From Psychrobacter jeotgali (GTDB lineage Bacteria > Pseudomonadota > Gammaproteobacteria > Pseudomonadales > Moraxellaceae): DNA of 64,000 nt. Made by a program: the position numbers and the translations under genes. Shown here in pieces: positions 60,937 through 64,000 of the stretch (position 1 is the stretch's first letter; the number at the start of each line of letters is the position of its first letter). The notes under the pieces were generated by a model. It was not told where the DNA came from. It made no database searches and saw only the letters and a program-made list of their open reading frames with translations. The DNA lies in the NCBI RefSeq assembly GCF_904846315.1, contig NZ_CAJHAF010000001.1, positions 1,612,001-1,676,000 on the forward strand, in the 5' to 3' direction.

Positions 60937-61026
60937 GAGTCGCTATTGGTATAGCCTTTGCCGCGATCAGGTTCGCTCATCATTTTATCGCTGTCAGCGC
61001 CCATTTAGGCGATGAGGTTGCTTGGC
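60935..61026 (-). pseudogene. Short decayed CdiA fragment
   Basis: Translated on the minus strand, the fragment reads SNLIA, a stop codon, MGADSDKMMSEPDRG and then directly KGYTNSDS. The first parts match the module start (SNLIAGMGNDS...NRG) and the last matches KGYANSDS some 200 residues further on. So an internal deletion and a stop codon have left only about 30 codons of a further CdiA module. Confidence 0.7.
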
Positions 61027-61053
61027 TAGAAGCCCAGACTAAGCTTGAAGCTA

Positions 61054-61431
61054 TTAAGTTGTGTATTTATATAGTTGTTCACTTACAAAATCTGAATCAT
61101 CAGAAAGAAAAACTTCTTTTGGAAACTCTTTCAGACCATTTATTATGAAGCAACCAGCCTCTAGTCCATATTTAAACCAATATTCTTCTAAATAGCAAAA
61201 CTCTAAAAGCTCAAACCATGTATCAATTAGGCTATATATACTATGTTTAAAATTGATATGTTTCTCTAGTCCAGCAGCACTTCCAACTAACATACTTTTA
61301 AATTCATGAAAATCTATTTTTTTCATTTCAAAGTCACAAATGGTTTTATCAAAATATTTGATTAAATTGTTATGTTGTATTTCCCATTCATGATCTAGTG
61401 GTTTTTTTTGATTCGTTTTTATATAGTTCAA
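61054..61431 (-). CDS. Probable CDI immunity protein of the main CdiA
   Basis: A 125-residue helical cytoplasmic protein (LIKYFDKTICDFEMKKIDFHEFKSML ... LIDTWFELLEFCYLEEYWFKYGLEAGCFIING). It begins 18 bp after the stop of the CdiA toxin, the classic cdiA-cdiI arrangement. No ATG is available between the upstream in-frame stop and this point; the start appears to be a TTG at 61431 with GAGG just before it. No named family was recognised. Confidence 0.65.
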   Translation of the reverse strand: MNYIKTNQKKPLDHEWEIQHNNLIKYFDKTICDFEMKKIDFHEFKSMLVGSAAGLEKHINFKHSIYSLIDTWFELLEFCYLEEYWFKYGLEAGCFIINGLKEFPKEVFLSDDSDFVSEQLYKYTT

Positions 61432-61449
61432 GACCTCATCCCCATTTTA

Positions 61450-64000
61450 TTAATTAATAATAGTTATAACTCTCTTTTTGTCTGGACTTAATATTACTTC
61501 GACATCTCCAGATGTATGTTTCCAGTTTCCATTGTTTTGTTTAATTGGTTTAGAGTTGTTAATTACAGCTTCAACGTTATTAGGTGAAATAGATCTTCCA
61601 CGGATCATTTCTCTTCCATCATAATTTAAAATTCCTGGCTCCATACCTTTAGTGCCAGTATTGTAGCGTAGTCCTTCTTCAGATGAAATTCCCGATGAAT
61701 ATCTTTGATTACTAGGTTGCATTCTTCCTACTGCATGACTTGAATAATACCTGTCTCCTATTAGTGCAAAATCTTGCGGACCCTTTGGAGTTTCGAAAGA
61801 TTTTTTAGGATAAGAAGACCACGTGCCCCACGGTAGAGTATTTTTAGTAGCTCCCTTAACAGCACTACTCTTAGCAATATTGGTAACTGTTTTAGCAGCT
61901 CCATATCCTAAGAGTGCATAGTCCTCAGGATGTACCGGTGTTATAGCACCAGAACCTACATTAGCCACCTGACTAGCAGCAGCTTTAGTTTGTGAGTCCA
62001 ACGCAGTACCAAGATTTCTTCTTGGATCATTACTCCGTAAGGATGTACCACCGTTTGGCGGTGAAGGCGGATAAGTATTTGTTAATAAAGTATTATAATT
62101 ATACTGATTACTATCAGCATTTAAGAAACCAATGTCATTACCTTTATTGTCAGTAAGTCTATTTCCTTTATTGTCTTTTAAGTAAACTGACCCTTTTGCA
62201 TTGTTAGACATCTCATTGATTATAGATTCAGCTTTTTGGTAGTCTGCAAGGTAAGCGTTTCCAAGTTCAGCGCCTAGTTGACTTGATGCATCAATTCCAT
62301 TATTTATTCCCTGTTTATATTGATTAAACTTGTTGTTACCTTGGGCATCTACTTTAGCATAAGCTGCACCGTACAGAAGATTTAACCAGTATTCTTCTGT
62401 ATCTTTATCTCCTTTGGCTAATATTTTTGCACGTTGTTTGAGTTGACTAATCTCACTCGGATGCAACTGCCTATTGTTAGCATCGACATTCACTCCAGTT
62501 GCTGTACTCGACGTATCAAGCCCAGCTGCACTGCCAGCACCTAGTAATGCCAGACTAACCACACCACTTGCAGCGCCTTCGGCAATGTCTGCACTCATAC
62601 CTTTATCGACAAGTGCTTTAGCTAGTTTGGTTTGTACCTCATTAAGCGTTGGCGCAGCGGCAGCAACGCCGCCTGTCGTTAGTGCACCCTCAACACTGCC
62701 AGTGGCTAGTGCTCCAAGTGCGGTGTGTGCCGCGACTCGGTAAATACCGCCTTCATCCCATTTGGCAATTGCTGCGTTTTTCTCGGCATCACTAAGAGTG
62801 GCGTCAGCTCTAATGGCTTTAATACGATTATTAGCAAAGTCCCCAACCGCCTTTGGCGCCTCTTTACCAAACTCTTTAGTGATTATCGTCTGTGCCCCAA
62901 GCTCTTCATTCACTCGACTGGCATCAAATACACTCTCAAGCTTACCGCCAAGAGTTTCACGATTCTCAGTGGTAAGAATGCCCTCTGGATCATTGTAACC
63001 ACTGACGCCGCCTTTAGTGATACTGCTATCGCTATCACTATCAGTACCGTAGCCAAGCCCACTCATAGTCGCTTGTGGTTTGTCTTTGATCTTACCAGCA
63101 CTTAAGCCAACAGAGATCGCATCGCCCTCATAGCTTGTGGTATTGTTAATGTCTTGTGAGGTCACGCCTTGTTTAAAGACGATGTTGCTCTTACCATTGG
63201 CTTGGGCATCCGCTGAAGTGGTGAACACGCCACCGATGAAGTTGCCTTTGCCTTCGGTTACGAGGTCGGCTTCATTGGCAAAGATGCCAGATTGTTCGCC
63301 TACCGCTTTATAATCTGCGTTGATGTCGGTTTTGCCGCCATTGAGTGAAAGACTCGAGCCTGCACCTTCTAAAGCGACATCAAGGGTAAAGCCTGCATTC
63401 TTCTGCTTGCTGTCATAGGCTGCCGTGTCCTGTAGCGATTCGATGTTGACATCACCGCCTATCGCGCCTTGGATCTTGTCTGTGTTAAGTATCCCGCCTT
63501 TGAGGTTGAGGTCATTGCCAATATCTAGGGTAGTGGTATTACCAACGTTGATGTTGCTATTGGCATAAGTCACTGAGTCGCTATTGGCATAGCCTTTACC
63601 TTTGCCAGCATTAGCGGTAATACCAAAGCCGTTACCTGTAGACGCGTAACCGCCAATAGCCGCGTTTGAGCTTTTGTTAGTGCTGCGCGTTTGACTATTT
63701 TGTGCCACGCCACTGACATTGAAGTCATTGTCCGCTTGGAATAGGGCGTTATTAGTAACATCAAGATTACTGCCGTTGATGTCGATGTTGCTATCTGCCC
63801 CAGCACCAGTAGCAATCAGTGCTAGGTTGTTAGTAGTGATGCTTGAGCCTTGGTTGACCTCAGTGTAGCTACTGCTATTAGATTGAGACTTCTGACTACC
63901 GATGGTGGCTTGAATACGCGTGTTGCCAACGCCTTTGAGGTCGCCATCGAGTAAATCATATCCTGCACTGTTCGCTTGTTTAGCCAATGCTTTGGTTTTA
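61450..64000 (-). CDS. cdiA: CdiA-like contact-dependent inhibition exoprotein, C-terminal part (N-terminus beyond window)
   Basis: The frame is open to the right edge, so the secretion domain and most FHA repeats lie outside. Visible are the FHA-type region (LALIATGAGADSNIDINGSN, NSDSVTYANSNINVG, IGGDVNIESLQDTAAYD), a pretoxin region with GVVSLALLGAGSAAGLDTSS and NNRQLHPSEISQL (VENN-type boundary), then a variable part. The last ~100 residues, YYSSHAVGRMQPSN ... RGRSISPNNVEAVINNSKP ... VEVILSPDKKRVITII, resemble the DUF4258/BrnT-like RNase fold with its HA-xx-RM and RxIS-xx-V motifs. CdiA is presented on the cell surface and delivers its C-terminus into neighbouring cells. Whether this is the full-length gene or another orphan module cannot be decided here. 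Confidence 0.8.
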   Translation of the reverse strand, partial: KTKALAKQANSAGYDLLDGDLKGVGNTRIQATIGSQKSQSNSSSYTEVNQGSSITTNNLALIATGAGADSNIDINGSNLDVTNNALFQADNDFNVSGVAQNSQTRSTNKSSNAAIGGYASTGNGFGITANAGKGKGYANSDSVTYANSNINVGNTTTLDIGNDLNLKGGILNTDKIQGAIGGDVNIESLQDTAAYDSKQKNAGFTLDVALEGAGSSLSLNGGKTDINADYKAVGEQSGIFANEADLVTEGKGNFIGGVFTTSADAQANGKSNIVFKQGVTSQDINNTTSYEGDAISVGLSAGKIKDKPQATMSGLGYGTDSDSDSSITKGGVSGYNDPEGILTTENRETLGGKLESVFDASRVNEELGAQTIITKEFGKEAPKAVGDFANNRIKAIRADATLSDAEKNAAIAKWDEGGIYRVAAHTALGALATGSVEGALTTGGVAAAAPTLNEVQTKLAKALVDKGMSADIAEGAASGVVSLALLGAGSAAGLDTSSTATGVNVDANNRQLHPSEISQLKQRAKILAKGDKDTEEYWLNLLYGAAYAKVDAQGNNKFNQYKQGINNGIDASSQLGAELGNAYLADYQKAESIINEMSNNAKGSVYLKDNKGNRLTDNKGNDIGFLNADSNQYNYNTLLTNTYPPSPPNGGTSLRSNDPRRNLGTALDSQTKAAASQVANVGSGAITPVHPEDYALLGYGAAKTVTNIAKSSAVKGATKNTLPWGTWSSYPKKSFETPKGPQDFALIGDRYYSSHAVGRMQPSNQRYSSGISSEEGLRYNTGTKGMEPGILNYDGREMIRGRSISPNNVEAVINNSKPIKQNNGNWKHTSGDVEVILSPDKKRVITIIN

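Noticed and set aside
50657..64000. CRISPR-like or tandem DNA repeats in the CDI region
   Set aside because: The repetition is of long protein-coding modules at kilobase spacing. There are no short direct repeats with regular spacers.

Overview
The window looks like a chromosomal segment of a Gram-negative gammaproteobacterium of the Moraxellaceae, most likely Psychrobacter or a close relative. I infer this from the gene families, the moderate GC content with AT-rich spacers, and recurring GTAGGCTGGG/CCCAGCCTAC repeats; no sequence search was possible. It divides into a metabolic half built around molybdenum enzymes and denitrification (about 1-45 kb), a small amidase/deacetylase/metallochaperone cluster (45.5-50.3 kb), and a variable contact-dependent inhibition (CDI) region (50.6-64 kb, reading leftward and running off the right edge).

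Region 1 (1-18.2 kb, minus strand): the 3' part of a NhaP2-type cation/proton antiporter; a DUF4031 protein; cytochrome b561; RidA; molybdate permease and binding protein (modB, modA, with no modC beside them); molybdenum cofactor genes moaE-moaD-moaC-mobA-moaB and, beyond a small repeat element, moaA; then a MocA-like cytidylyltransferase, an XdhC/PaoD-like factor and a three-subunit molybdenum hydroxylase of the PaoABC type. A double UspA stress protein and an NhaC antiporter follow.

Region 2 (18.5-45.4 kb): an aromatic/aspartate aminotransferase, a hemerythrin-like protein and a nitrogen-oxide island. This holds nirK (copper nitrite reductase with a fused cytochrome c), nirV, a Sco-type copper chaperone, norZ (quinol NO reductase), cyanase, a parvulin isomerase, hmp (NO dioxygenase), narIJHG (nitrate reductase), two NarK transporters, narXL, a cytochrome P450 and a YeaR/TehB-like protein. 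Molybdate uptake and cofactor synthesis in region 1 would supply NarG and the aldehyde oxidoreductase. Four 23-bp palindromes resembling NsrR sites lie upstream of nirK, norZ (two) and hmp and suggest one NO-responsive regulon. The steps visible are nitrate to nitrite to NO to N2O; no N2O reductase is present here.

Region 3 (45.5-50.3 kb, plus strand): an EamA transporter, an amidase, a polysaccharide-deacetylase-family enzyme, an unrecognised 99-residue protein and a CobW/COG0523 GTPase.

Region 4 (50.6-64 kb, minus strand): the C-terminal half of a CdiA/filamentous-hemagglutinin-like exoprotein with its immunity gene, followed downstream by orphan CdiA C-terminal modules that repeat the same FHA-like block but end in different toxins, several orphan immunity genes, decayed fragments, duplicated spacers, and an insertion sequence whose transposase appears to be an IS1/IS3 chimera with one terminus of each kind. 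No tRNA, rRNA or CRISPR array was seen.
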